A stretch of 57,973 nucleotides of DNA, taken from IMG/VR virus record IMGVR_UViG_3300032086_002841, positions 1 through 57,973 of that record; one strand, written 5' to 3'. This DNA comes from a virus. Under the pieces are notes generated by a model. It saw only the letters and a program-made list of their open reading frames with translations, had not been told where the DNA came from and made no database searches. Below are positions 26,701 to 34,386 of the stretch, one piece after another. Positions within the stretch are counted from its first letter, which is position 1; each line of letters starts with the position of its first letter. The position numbers and the translations under genes were made by a program.

Positions 26701-27676
26701 CTAAATCTATTGGATCATTTACCCAAGAAGATCCGTTATATCTTAAAACATCTCCATTAGCTAAACTTGTAAAACCTACATCACTTAGATCTGCGATACT
26801 TGCTGCTGTAATCCTGGCATCAGCTCTTGCATTTGTATAATATAAATTAGTAGAACCTTCTGTAATGCTGTCCGTATCAAACTCAGTAAAATCTACTGAA
26901 CCTGTAATAGTCCCAGATCCTTCTGTAAGTGTTATTCCTGTGCCACCTGTAAATGTGACTGTGCCACCTAATGCAACATCGGTTGAGTTAGATCCATCTG
27001 TGACTGTTATAGAACTATTACTAAATGCAGAGTTTGGAATATTAGTAAATGTGTTAGATGCACCACTAAGTGTTTTGTTTGTAAGTGTATCTGTAGAGGT
27101 TCTTGTTATTATTTCGTCATATGACTGATTCTCTCCTAAAACCCAACGATTTGTAGATACATCATAAAATATTCTTGCATCATCAGTATCTGAAGTTTCT
27201 ACAATAATACCTGCATCAACTTCGCTGTTACCTGTGTTAAGTTTTACGAAAGCATCATCAACTACAATGACTTCTGCTGTTGTATTTAAAAACTCTCCCT
27301 GAACATCAAGATTGCCTTGAATTGTAACTGATCCTGAGGTAGTCAAACCTGTAAATGTTGGGCTATCTCCTGTACCTAAACCTAAACTATCTCTTGCAGT
27401 TGATCCTGACTCAACAATCCATTGTGTACCATCTGATACAATAAACGAACCATCTGAATGTACTAGATTTCCTAATGTTGTTAAATCAACATCATATGCT
27501 TGTACATTAGAACCAATCTGTAAACCTAGACCAATTCTAAGATCTGCTAAAGAAGAGTAAGATCCACCTGTACCACCATCAGATAAACCTATAAAATCTG
27601 CTGATTGAAATTCAGCAAAACCATCAGGATTACCATCCCCATCATAATTCAGCCTTATTGGATCTTTTTCTGCCAT
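20735..27676 (-). CDS. Giant repetitive tail fibre
   Basis: 2313 residues, the largest gene here. I count 19 copies of an EG-S/T-NLYYT-x-x-R unit (for example SEGSTNLYYTDARVNSAF), usually about 50-100 residues apart, which suggests a long segmented shaft. Larger duplicated modules carry TVSGDLTVSGTTTTVNTETI. Between about 23795 and 24140 lies a cupredoxin-like domain. The C-terminus has a TTSKVNVYDGSSW block and ends YFILGD. Typical of long side fibres of marine phages. The ATG overlaps the stop of the upstream fibre-like gene. Confidence 0.8.
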   Translation of the reverse strand: MAEKDPIRLNYDGDGNPDGFAEFQSADFIGLSDGGTGGSYSSLADLRIGLGLQIGSNVQAYDVDLTTLGNLVHSDGSFIVSDGTQWIVESGSTARDSLGLGTGDSPTFTGLTTSGSVTIQGNLDVQGEFLNTTAEVIVVDDAFVKLNTGNSEVDAGIIVETSDTDDARIFYDVSTNRWVLGENQSYDEIITRTSTDTLTNKTLSGASNTFTNIPNSAFSNSSITVTDGSNSTDVALGGTVTFTGGTGITLTEGSGTITGSVDFTEFDTDSITEGSTNLYYTNARADARITAASIADLSDVGFTSLANGDVLRYNGSSWVNDPIDLATDTVGDFVQNLVAGTGISVSATSGEAQTPTVAVTMSSFDTDDLSEGSTNLYYTDARVNSAFDTRLATKDTDNLSEGSTNLYFTNERVDDRVGALLIDSTTSGIDISYDDTNNQLTLSVDLTEVEDSLEDIVNGLVVGGTGLSSTYDDTANTLTLALDFSEFDTGDITEGSNLFYTTARFDSAFSGKSTSDLSEGTNLYFTDERVDDRVANLLTAGSNITLTYDDTSGTLTIAATEDDLSNNTTTDLAEGTNLYHTTERVQDVVGDQLVTNGSHTGISFTYDDANDGAIDATVSLSGFSTSDLSEGTNLYYTDTRFDTRLATKTTDNLTEGSSNLYYTDSRARASVSVTDSGGDGSLAYNSSTGVITYTGPSASEVQAHLSAGTGISYSSGEFSIGQAVGTTDNVQFNNVQVDGTLTSDDITSSAISIDGDATITGDLTVSGTTTTVNSTTVTIDDPLVRYADNNTGNSADFGFYGKYVQSSTTKYGGLVWDASQSDKFRLFHGLQSEPTTTVDITGTGYALGTLLANIEGDLTGDVTGTVSSIANHSTSDLSEGTNLYYTTARFDTAFTGKSTSDLSEGTNLYYTDARFDTRLGTKDTGDLTEGTNLYYTDARADARIAAATTDDLTEGSTNLYFTNERVDDQVNALLTAGSNITLTYDDTAGTLTIAATEDNLSNNDTDDLSEGSTNLYFTNERAQDALGTALTMGTQTLITVTYDDTNNNFDFVVDNDLANYDNSTSAFTTLSSFSGGTNISFSSGTIAFDNTSDLDMNGQKVLFANIYSNVGDLPSASTYHGMFAHVHATGRAYYAHAGNWVELIGENEIGSGLTYSSGSLTADFTPTSTDTITNKTINFEDNTPIIEFAVTVANVSGNKYHLDGETAASIQLIPGITYRFDQSDGSNGGHPLVLSTTKDGTHNSGSSYTTNVTTNGSPGSSGAYTQIIVNAATPDTLYYYCSAHSGMGGDAVVSVQGTSLSASDTDDLTEGSSNLYYTDARARSSVSVTDSGGDGSLSYNSSTGVITYTGPSASEVQAHITAGTGVTISSGEVAIGQAVGTTSDVTFNDLTVSGDLTVSGTTTTVNTETINLADNIILLNSNATGSASENAGIEIERGSDTNVTLIWEETDNKWTVGSERFDAGSIYSTFTGNLTGNVTGTVSDVSNHDTDDISEGSTNLYYTNARFDTQLGTKDTDNLTEGSTNLYFTNTRADARISAASVGDLSDVDITTSAPTSGQALVWNATNSEFEPGDVTSSLTGLSDTTISSLATNEILAYNGSAWVNTDTPIFGSGTRLYASGSNTYFGPHLDFYTDSDSPAAGGTDIGGAGDTLGTINFYGNSTGSGNGGDFKYATISGRIDALGSKGALVITTSSSNVAEFTDDGMHLHAGRTIKFEGSSLNGFETKLTVANPTADRTVTFKNESGTVAYTADIPSFTDSLAEGGTNLYFTNARADARIAAADINDLNDVLFSDPTSSDDAKVISYSDTSGGFVLSSLAGLSGSGEVNTASNANVAGIGVFKQKTGEDLEFRGINAGSAKITVTNDTANDEIDIDFGTVSIADLSDVITTSVSDGQALVYSSSNSRFEPGDVTATLSGLTDTTITSPSNGQLIKYNGSAFVNFTADTDDIGEGSTNLYYTDARVNTAFDTRLAAKDTDDLSEGTTNLYYTDSRVQTKIDSYVTGGTGVSISSGAISIGQAVATTSDVTFNDLTVSGNLTVSGTTTTVNTETINLADNQIVLNSNATGSASENGGIEIERGDDANKTLIWDESIDKWTVGSETFVAGTFEGNATGITTGAITTLTEDTSPAETDLIVVYDGSAGALKKVQKSNFAASATFSVNDEMPLTLADGSSDPIQFTNVGTSATDLDLTLADGTVDPINITGTSNSATTFRDGDTDTFVRVESSNSDNDEIEMHTAGSERLKIDATAADFSVPVKLPNLTTTQRDALTGMTGGEQIFNTTTSKVNVYDGSSWIEVGGGSSGLANYFILGD

Positions 27677-28857
27677 TATTCACCCATGTTTATATCTTGT
27701 GTTTCTGTGCTACCATTTGCTAATGTTGATGTCAAAATCAAAGACTTTCCGTCTGTAGTCGGAGGCATTACAATCCTAGATAGTGTTGATCCATCAGATT
27801 GCAAAACTTCAACAGCTCTTGTACTCATAGCTACTGTAGAACCTCCACCATTAACTGATGCTGTAGTAGTTACAGGTATAAAATGATTTTTTAAAGGAAC
27901 ACCACTACCTGAACCTCCACTAAGCACTAATGGCATTTTACCACTATGACTATGAGTTATCGGTATCTTGGCATTCAAAGTAACAGATCTAGCACTTGAG
28001 TCAGTAATAATATCTAACTTACCATCTCTTTCAACTCTAGTAATTGAAGGACTTGCTGTGTCTAAACTTAAAGTATCTGTTGTACTAGCAGCTGTAATAG
28101 TAGTCTGATTTGGTGCAGAAACACTCTTAAATATATCTTGAGTGCCTGTACCTGATGATGTGGATGCTATTGTGATTTGATCGTTGTTAGCATCTGCGCT
28201 AAGGGTAATTCCTGAACCTGCAATAAAAGTTAAAGTATCTGTTTCTCCGTCTGCCTCTAAATTTGATCCACTAGCAGATCCAGATCCTGAAGTTACTGCA
28301 AATGTTGAAAATGCATTAGCAGCAGTATTTGTATTTGATATTGTTATTTTTTTAGGACTAGAACTAGTATTAGTTGATATTCCAATACCAGATCCTGCCT
28401 CAAATTCTATATTTTCAGATGTAGAACTAGCAGATATTGTAGTTGATCCATTTACGACTATTCCTGCAAAGGCATATTGAGTATTATCTATAGTTGTCCA
28501 AGAAATATTACCTAATCCATCTGTTGTAAGAACTTGACCTGAATCACCATCTGCACCTGCTATTCGTAATTTACCTGATAGGATATCTACTCTTTGTGAG
28601 CTGTCAATTTTTAAAGCCTCTACGCTAGCAGTACCAAGTTTAATGTATGTGCTTGACGCAGTAGTACCTATAGATAAATTACCATCAGATACAAGTGTTT
28701 GACCATCCATGTATAGATTGTCATTTAAAGAAACTATTTGTACTGTGGCATTCGAGAGAGTGTAGCCCTCTCCTGAGGAAGATGAGTCAAAGAAGTCGTC
28801 TTGAGTAGTGAGATTATTTATCTCTAGTGTTGATCTACTGTGAGTTGTTAAGGACAT
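27676..28857 (-). CDS. Tail fibre-associated protein
   Basis: 393 residues of Thr/Ser/Gly-rich beta repeats, with ASSTYIKLGTASVEALKIDS and GDSGQVLTTDGLGNISWTT, the latter a widespread phage fibre block (DGQVLxTDGxGxLxW). AGGAGA lies six bases before the ATG. It ends by overlapping the start of the giant fibre. Probably the proximal or connecting segment of the same fibre. Confidence 0.65.
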   Translation of the reverse strand: MSLTTHSRSTLEINNLTTQDDFFDSSSSGEGYTLSNATVQIVSLNDNLYMDGQTLVSDGNLSIGTTASSTYIKLGTASVEALKIDSSQRVDILSGKLRIAGADGDSGQVLTTDGLGNISWTTIDNTQYAFAGIVVNGSTTISASSTSENIEFEAGSGIGISTNTSSSPKKITISNTNTAANAFSTFAVTSGSGSASGSNLEADGETDTLTFIAGSGITLSADANNDQITIASTSSGTGTQDIFKSVSAPNQTTITAASTTDTLSLDTASPSITRVERDGKLDIITDSSARSVTLNAKIPITHSHSGKMPLVLSGGSGSGVPLKNHFIPVTTTASVNGGGSTVAMSTRAVEVLQSDGSTLSRIVMPPTTDGKSLILTSTLANGSTETQDINMGE

Positions 28858-29095
28858 TTCTTATCTCCTGTATGTCGTATGTACCTCCCAAATCTTCATA
28901 AGCATCTGTTAGTATTTTTAATGCTCGTTTTCTCTCATCTACTTCATACTTCCATTCTGCATAATCAGGGTGATCTTCAGAATATGAAATTACAAGCAGA
29001 GAAAATAATGTCCCCTCGCCATCAAAAATTTGATTGAGGAGTAGTCTTTTCTTTGCTTTATCGTCAAATATTTTAAACTCATGTGATTCTGGCAT
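28835..29095 (-). CDS. Small protein of the MPxxxEF group, copy 1
   Basis: 86 residues, helical and charged: MPESHEFKIFDDKAKKRLL ... YEVDERKRALKILTDAYEDLGGTYD. The start (MP-x3-EF/Y) and the LGGTYD/LGGTFD ending block are shared with 30107-30322; the start is also similar in 29151-29342. They probably form one family of small fibre-region proteins, perhaps assembly chaperones. Overlaps the next gene by 23 bp. Confidence 0.45.
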   Translation of the reverse strand: MPESHEFKIFDDKAKKRLLLNQIFDGEGTLFSLLVISYSEDHPDYAEWKYEVDERKRALKILTDAYEDLGGTYDIQEIRNVLNNSQ

Positions 29096-29150
29096 AATCT
29101 CCCTTAATACTTTAATAATACTTATTTAATTAATAATTTAAGGTAATTGA

Positions 29151-29342
29151 CTAACCTTCAAGCTCTGTTAGTTTAGCTTTTAGATCTGTAATTCTTGCTG
29201 TGACTTCAGCTATTTCTGCATCATGAACACCATCAGTATTTGATAGTTCCATTTCAAATATTCTCTCTTCTTCATTCTTAATTCTTGCTTGAACAAAGGA
29301 TATTTGATCATCATTTGATAAGTATTCGTATGTATAAGGCAT
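29151..29342 (-). CDS. Small coiled-coil protein, MPxxxEF group copy 2
   Basis: 63 residues: MPYTYEYLSNDDQISFVQAR, then continuous helix with heptads (AEIAEVTARITDLKAKLTELEG). Resembles the other two small proteins of this stretch at its start. A role as a fibre chaperone or trimerisation factor is possible but unproven. Confidence 0.45.
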   Translation of the reverse strand: MPYTYEYLSNDDQISFVQARIKNEEERIFEMELSNTDGVHDAEIAEVTARITDLKAKLTELEG

Positions 29343-29363
29343 AACTAAATACTACCTACCTTT

Positions 29364-30110
29364 TTAAAATCTTTGAGTAATTGATCTGTATGCGTTTTTA
29401 AATTTAGTAGAAAGCATATTTTTTTGTGCAGTATCTTCATATACTTGCTTTTTGCTCATTTGCCCTACATCTAAGTTGAAATTTTCTCTTTTAAATGGAA
29501 TAACCTGTAAAAAAGGAGTTCCTCTATCTATAATTAAATCTTTTGTTGTGTGAATTATTGTAGGAAAATTAACATGATGATATTTGTCAGTTTCTACAAT
29601 TCCTGGTAGCACAGTAAATCTTTTTTCAAACTGGTAAGTAGGTGTCATAAACATTACTGAATATCCTGGTGGTGTATATATTCGCCAAGGATTTACAAAC
29701 TTCACACCTTCAGGAAAATCTGCTTTTCTCAAATCCCAATTATAAATTTGATTATTAGGATGAAACTCTATTCCATAAGGAAAATTTTTGTTATCCCATT
29801 CAAGTTCATTCTTATTTCTTTGCAGTAGGTAATCGCACCACATAGGAATAATAAATCCTTCAGTTATAAGATCTATAATAGCTGGACATCTTTTGACTGT
29901 ACCTTGACTCCATTTTTTTGATGTTTCACCAGTCTTACCAAATTTATTAGGATAACCATTTGGATTAGGTGGGGATTGTATGTCATCATCCATACTTTTA
30001 AACCATTTAGGTAAAAAGTAATTAGATTTTTGAACAGGGGCAGATATTTCAAGACCAGCAACATCGGTCTTAAATTCTATAAATTGTTTTCCTCCCAAAG
30101 AAAATTTCAA
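29364..30110 (-). CDS. Unnamed phage family, copy 3 (PPGWS protein)
   Basis: 248 residues with the family blocks SNYFLPKWFKSM, KRCPAIIDLITEGFIIPMWCD, YTPPGYSVMFMTPTYQFEK, VLPGIVETDKYHHVNFPTIIH and RGTPFLQVIPFKRE. It lies 16 kb from copies 1 and 2 and between two small coiled-coil genes. The start is a TTG whose codon overlaps the upstream stop (ATTGA), with GGTGGAA upstream. Position inside the fibre cluster ties the family to fibre or surface functions. Confidence 0.6.
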   Translation of the reverse strand: MKFSLGGKQFIEFKTDVAGLEISAPVQKSNYFLPKWFKSMDDDIQSPPNPNGYPNKFGKTGETSKKWSQGTVKRCPAIIDLITEGFIIPMWCDYLLQRNKNELEWDNKNFPYGIEFHPNNQIYNWDLRKADFPEGVKFVNPWRIYTPPGYSVMFMTPTYQFEKRFTVLPGIVETDKYHHVNFPTIIHTTKDLIIDRGTPFLQVIPFKRENFNLDVGQMSKKQVYEDTAQKNMLSTKFKNAYRSITQRF

Positions 30111-30322
30111 TCGAAAGTTCCACCTAACGCTTCATATTGATTAATTTTTTCAGTTAGTTCTGATTCGATTTCATCAATAACATCTTGATCTGGACTTTCT
30201 AGTTGAGATACTAAATAGTGTTGATGCTCATAGGCTTTTATTTCATGAGATAATCTTGCTAATTTATCTGCATCGCTTTCCAAGTCTGTTGCTGCATCAA
30301 ATATTCTATATTCGTGTGGCAT
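30107..30322 (-). CDS. Small coiled-coil protein, MPxxxEF group copy 3
   Basis: 71 residues: MPHEYRIFDAATDLESDADK, a helical middle, and YEALGGTFD at the end, which matches YEDLGGTYD of copy 1. Overlaps the genes on both sides (one base with the S74 fibre gene, 4 bp with the family gene downstream), so all are translated as one unit. Confidence 0.45.
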   Translation of the reverse strand: MPHEYRIFDAATDLESDADKLARLSHEIKAYEHQHYLVSQLESPDQDVIDEIESELTEKINQYEALGGTFD

Positions 30323-33300
30323 TATACTCCTTCAAGTTCATCTATTCTAGCTTCTAGTAATTCTATCTTAGCAGATAATTCCTGAACAGATTTAACTAAT
30401 GGTGGTATAAAATCTGTTGGTCTTATGTAACCTACAGGATTTGACTCATCTAAAGTATCTTGTTCATCTTTATTTCTAGGATTATATGTCAAACCAGAAA
30501 AAGCATTGTTAGATCCTGTTTGATCAAATACTGCTTGTTTTACTTCATCTACAATAAAACCTTGTTGTATGTTTGTATATATATCTCTAGCTACGATTGC
30601 ATGCTTATCAGTTGGATCTAGTAAATCATCTAAATAATCTGATGTCCAATCAAACTCTCTTGGTTGTAGTCTTTTAATAAATTCTAAACCTAATGAAGTA
30701 TCATCAATGTTTGTTTTAAATCTTCTATCAGAAGATAAGTGACCAGATATATAAGCATTATAGTGACTGTTAACTGCTGCTGCTATAGCAGCACTATGAG
30801 AGCTATTACTATTTTTATGAGAGTTAAAATTACTAATGTGGTTTAGGTAATCGTTATAGTAAACATAAGTTCCATGAGCAGTATTACTATTAAAGTGGCT
30901 TTCATTACCTGTCAGATAACCACTATGACTATGATGACTTCCATCTACATCTGCATTTGTAAAATAGTTATGAGAGTTATGTAGTGCAGAGTTATTAGCT
31001 TTATTGTTAAGTGCTGAGTTGATTGTGTTATATAAGTTAAATGCACCAGCAGCAGAAAAAGCTGTATTGTAAGCAGTCACATTATTGTTGTAATTAGAAG
31101 TTATTGCATTTATATTATTTGTACCATGAGAGTGATTATCATTTGTTAATACATTTGTATTACCTTGTGTAGTCACATCAGCTAATGTAAGTCCATGTGC
31201 AGTTCCTGAATTACCTACAGTTTGTGCTATGTGATTAACCATTCCTGTAAAGGAAGTGTTTGTATTTAAAACTGTATTAGTTGCATGAGAGTGGTTAGTG
31301 TCTGATAAAACTGTTCCTGAATTAGGGAAACTTATATTACCATGTGAGTGTCCACCTACTGATTGCCATTGAACTCCATTAGTTGTGTAAGTTAAAACAT
31401 CACCAGAACTTGCATTTGCGCTACCACCTATATGTAATTGGGTGCTGTTTGGAATATGTAATGTAGGTGAACTTAAAGAAGATCCTTCAATGTAAAGGTT
31501 TTCTTGTTTTAGTGTTGTGTCACCCTGACCTGTTACACCACCAGCTTGTATTGTTATGTCATCACCAGAGTTATATCCTCTTATAGTAAATCTATCTGCG
31601 TTTGTTGCCTCAATAAAAGCAACTGTTCCTGAGTTGTAAATAAAATCTACTGCTGCACCAGATCCTGCACCAAACCTTAATCTATTTGCACCTGTGCTTG
31701 ATTGTATATATGCTGAAGATCCTGCTGATAAGTTTTGATCTACTGTACCACTTATAAGACCTCTAGCAGTAATGTTGTTGAATACTGCATCTCCATCTGC
31801 ACCAATTTCAAATCCTGTTGTAGGATAATTTGAAGTTGTCAGAACATCACTATTAATTGTTATACCACCAACAGTTCCGTCTGTTATGTCATCACCATCT
31901 TGTAAAGGTGTAAAGTTTAATTGACCTGTGGTAATACTGTTTGTAGTAATATTTCCACCATCAATAGTTGTTGATCCTGAGTTCACATCACTTGCTGCAC
32001 CACCAACTGCTATAAAATCAGTATCAAGTCTGTCTGAAGATAAAGTACCTGCTGTAATGTCACTAGCGTTTAGTGATCCTCTAATAGTTGCATTTTGAAA
32101 CTCTGCTGTTCCATCTGATGTTATAGCCCAACCTGTAGATCCTGACACATAATTAGATGATTTGATTATAGAATCATTACCGGTATCACCACTAGCATCA
32201 AGAATAATTGTTTGACCTGATATCGTACCTGCTGTGACTTTTCCTGCTGAAACATCTGCAACTTTTAGATCTGTAATTGCTGCGTTAGCTATTAATGCAT
32301 TTGTGACAGCTAAGTTTGCAATATTTTGTGAATTAACTAAATCTGCATTACCACTTTGCTCATCAGAAGGTTCAGATTCATTACCTGAGCTATCAACTGC
32401 TGTGACTCTAAAATAATGCGTATCGGCATTATCCAGATCAATGTACCCTACAGCAGCTATTCCATTTTGTATATGAGCAGAAGAAGCTAGTAGTTCTCCA
32501 ATTTTAAATCCTGATTGTACGACTTTTTTAGTAGATGAATTGTATTCAAGATTAAAACCTTGCGTTGTAGATCCATAAATATTTAAATGACTTATATCTT
32601 TTGCTAAAGTGAAATCTACAACAGGGCTTACTGCACTACCACTACTATCTTTAGCTTGACCTAAGTTATGAACAAACTGTACTCTTAAAGGGTTAGATGC
32701 TATTGTTGCAAAAGTATCAGGTTTATTTGGTGCGCCTGCATCAGCAGGAGTTTGTACTGAAGTTATAGTAGTGAAAGAACTATCAAATCCTGATAAGTCT
32801 AAAGCAGCTACGCCTACTTCGTAATATAAATTAGGGGAAAGATCATAAATAATAAATTCTCTAGTGCTAAAAGATACTGCTGAATAAACATACTCAGTTG
32901 CTTGTGTGTCATTACTATCAATAATATTGTTTCCATCACTATCTTGTACTACTCTCCAACGAAGTCTATATTGATCACCATCGGTAATTGTACTTCCGTC
33001 TTCATTAGTTGGCTCTTGCCATGTCATTTTTATAAATGCTTTTGAAATACCATTACCATCAGAATATGTTCCTGCAACAGTTGTTAAATTACTTGGCGCG
33101 CTTGGTACAGACTTATCATGACCACCAACTTGATCTACTGAATACCCACTAAATCCTAAACTTTCACTTATGGTTGGTGCAACATCTCCTATTTCTAGTT
33201 GCACATCTCCTTCTTCCCAAAGACAATAATCTGTAAGTTCTAAATAAGTACCATCTGACTTTCTATAAAAAACACCATATCCTGACTTGATAGGCCATGT

Positions 33301-34386
33301 TATTCCTAAAATACGAATTTTTGTTGGATTTAATACTTGTCCTTGATAAACAGTTTCGAACAAGCTAGATCTTCCATCAGTAATTCTATCTGCCTCTGTA
33401 TCAACAAAACCTATATCAGGATCAAAAATAAATATTTTATCACCGACTACGAAGTCACCTGCTATGTCGTACTCATCTAAAGAAACATTTAATTGTTTTT
33501 TAACTAAATTTAATTCATTCAAATAAGCACTTGCTCTGTCTGCTTTCAATCCTGCTTGTGTTTGTGGTTCAGAAATATATTGAGTTCTTAAAAGATCTTC
33601 TCCAAATAAATCATTGTATGGGTTTGATGAAACTGTAGCATTACCAATGTTTGCTTCTTTACCATATTTGCTACCAATTAATTCAACAGAACTTACAAAT
33701 TCTGACGCATCATACTGAGCAACCAAACTAGTAGTAGATAAACCTGTAATGTTTGGATCTTCACCTGTTTGACCTCTAACAATTATTGCTGTTGGATCAG
33801 TACTGTGTCCTGAAAATAAAGTTGCTGACGGTCCTGCATCTAATAAACCTTTTGTACTAATTTTAAATTCTACTCCTAAATCTTGGCATATAAATTGAAG
33901 AGCTTTCAAAACTGATTCTGTGTAATGTTTACCTGTGTAGGTAGAGTTGTCAGTAGGTTCTGTTATTGTTCCTTTTCTGATAGGACCTTGTGAACCATTT
34001 TCTTGCCTTAAAATACCTTTAGGAGTTCCTGTACCATCTAATGTTTGTTCTAAAGTTTTATTGTTATAAGCTCTAACACCTGATGCACCACCTGTTTGTG
34101 CTATAGGCATACCTCTAGTATCACCATCACCTAAATATGCAACTAGTCCTTGTCCGTTAACAAGTACTGTAGATTCATCACCCATTTCCAATGAATACAC
34201 AATGCCTGTGTATCTTGCAGAATCCAAAAGAGTTGAATCACTAAATTCTTGTACATTTAAGTCACCAGGAACTATAACAATGTGTCCCCATGCATCTATT
34301 TGATTTATTATGTTATTTGGCGTAGTTTCTTTATTAAGTGTCAGATTAAACTGACCTGGTGCCATTAACTTTTCTGTGACACTCAT
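30322..34386 (-). CDS. Tail-tip/fibre protein with C-terminal S74 chaperone
   Basis: 1354 residues. The first 350 form a tail-tip like region (LMAPGQFNLTLNKE, LEMGDESTVLVNGQGLVAYL) as in Gp37-like minor tail proteins. Fibronectin-III-like modules follow around residues 430-680, then a beta-helical shaft with a His-rich part (GHSHG, NHSHATN, DGSHHSHSG) whose HxH motifs could coordinate metal along a trimer. The end is an intramolecular chaperone: SSDRRFKTNIDD, LQPREFDW and a coiled-coil (LSAKIELLEARIDELEGV). S74 domains trimerise the fibre and cut themselves off at the Ser. Confidence 0.8.
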   Translation of the reverse strand: MSVTEKLMAPGQFNLTLNKETTPNNIINQIDAWGHIVIVPGDLNVQEFSDSTLLDSARYTGIVYSLEMGDESTVLVNGQGLVAYLGDGDTRGMPIAQTGGASGVRAYNNKTLEQTLDGTGTPKGILRQENGSQGPIRKGTITEPTDNSTYTGKHYTESVLKALQFICQDLGVEFKISTKGLLDAGPSATLFSGHSTDPTAIIVRGQTGEDPNITGLSTTSLVAQYDASEFVSSVELIGSKYGKEANIGNATVSSNPYNDLFGEDLLRTQYISEPQTQAGLKADRASAYLNELNLVKKQLNVSLDEYDIAGDFVVGDKIFIFDPDIGFVDTEADRITDGRSSLFETVYQGQVLNPTKIRILGITWPIKSGYGVFYRKSDGTYLELTDYCLWEEGDVQLEIGDVAPTISESLGFSGYSVDQVGGHDKSVPSAPSNLTTVAGTYSDGNGISKAFIKMTWQEPTNEDGSTITDGDQYRLRWRVVQDSDGNNIIDSNDTQATEYVYSAVSFSTREFIIYDLSPNLYYEVGVAALDLSGFDSSFTTITSVQTPADAGAPNKPDTFATIASNPLRVQFVHNLGQAKDSSGSAVSPVVDFTLAKDISHLNIYGSTTQGFNLEYNSSTKKVVQSGFKIGELLASSAHIQNGIAAVGYIDLDNADTHYFRVTAVDSSGNESEPSDEQSGNADLVNSQNIANLAVTNALIANAAITDLKVADVSAGKVTAGTISGQTIILDASGDTGNDSIIKSSNYVSGSTGWAITSDGTAEFQNATIRGSLNASDITAGTLSSDRLDTDFIAVGGAASDVNSGSTTIDGGNITTNSITTGQLNFTPLQDGDDITDGTVGGITINSDVLTTSNYPTTGFEIGADGDAVFNNITARGLISGTVDQNLSAGSSAYIQSSTGANRLRFGAGSGAAVDFIYNSGTVAFIEATNADRFTIRGYNSGDDITIQAGGVTGQGDTTLKQENLYIEGSSLSSPTLHIPNSTQLHIGGSANASSGDVLTYTTNGVQWQSVGGHSHGNISFPNSGTVLSDTNHSHATNTVLNTNTSFTGMVNHIAQTVGNSGTAHGLTLADVTTQGNTNVLTNDNHSHGTNNINAITSNYNNNVTAYNTAFSAAGAFNLYNTINSALNNKANNSALHNSHNYFTNADVDGSHHSHSGYLTGNESHFNSNTAHGTYVYYNDYLNHISNFNSHKNSNSSHSAAIAAAVNSHYNAYISGHLSSDRRFKTNIDDTSLGLEFIKRLQPREFDWTSDYLDDLLDPTDKHAIVARDIYTNIQQGFIVDEVKQAVFDQTGSNNAFSGLTYNPRNKDEQDTLDESNPVGYIRPTDFIPPLVKSVQELSAKIELLEARIDELEGV

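Noticed and set aside
20889-28480. Several plus-strand frames opposite the fibre genes
   Set aside because: They follow the periodicity of the repeats on the other strand, are Val/Ser/Pro-rich and have no ribosome sites.
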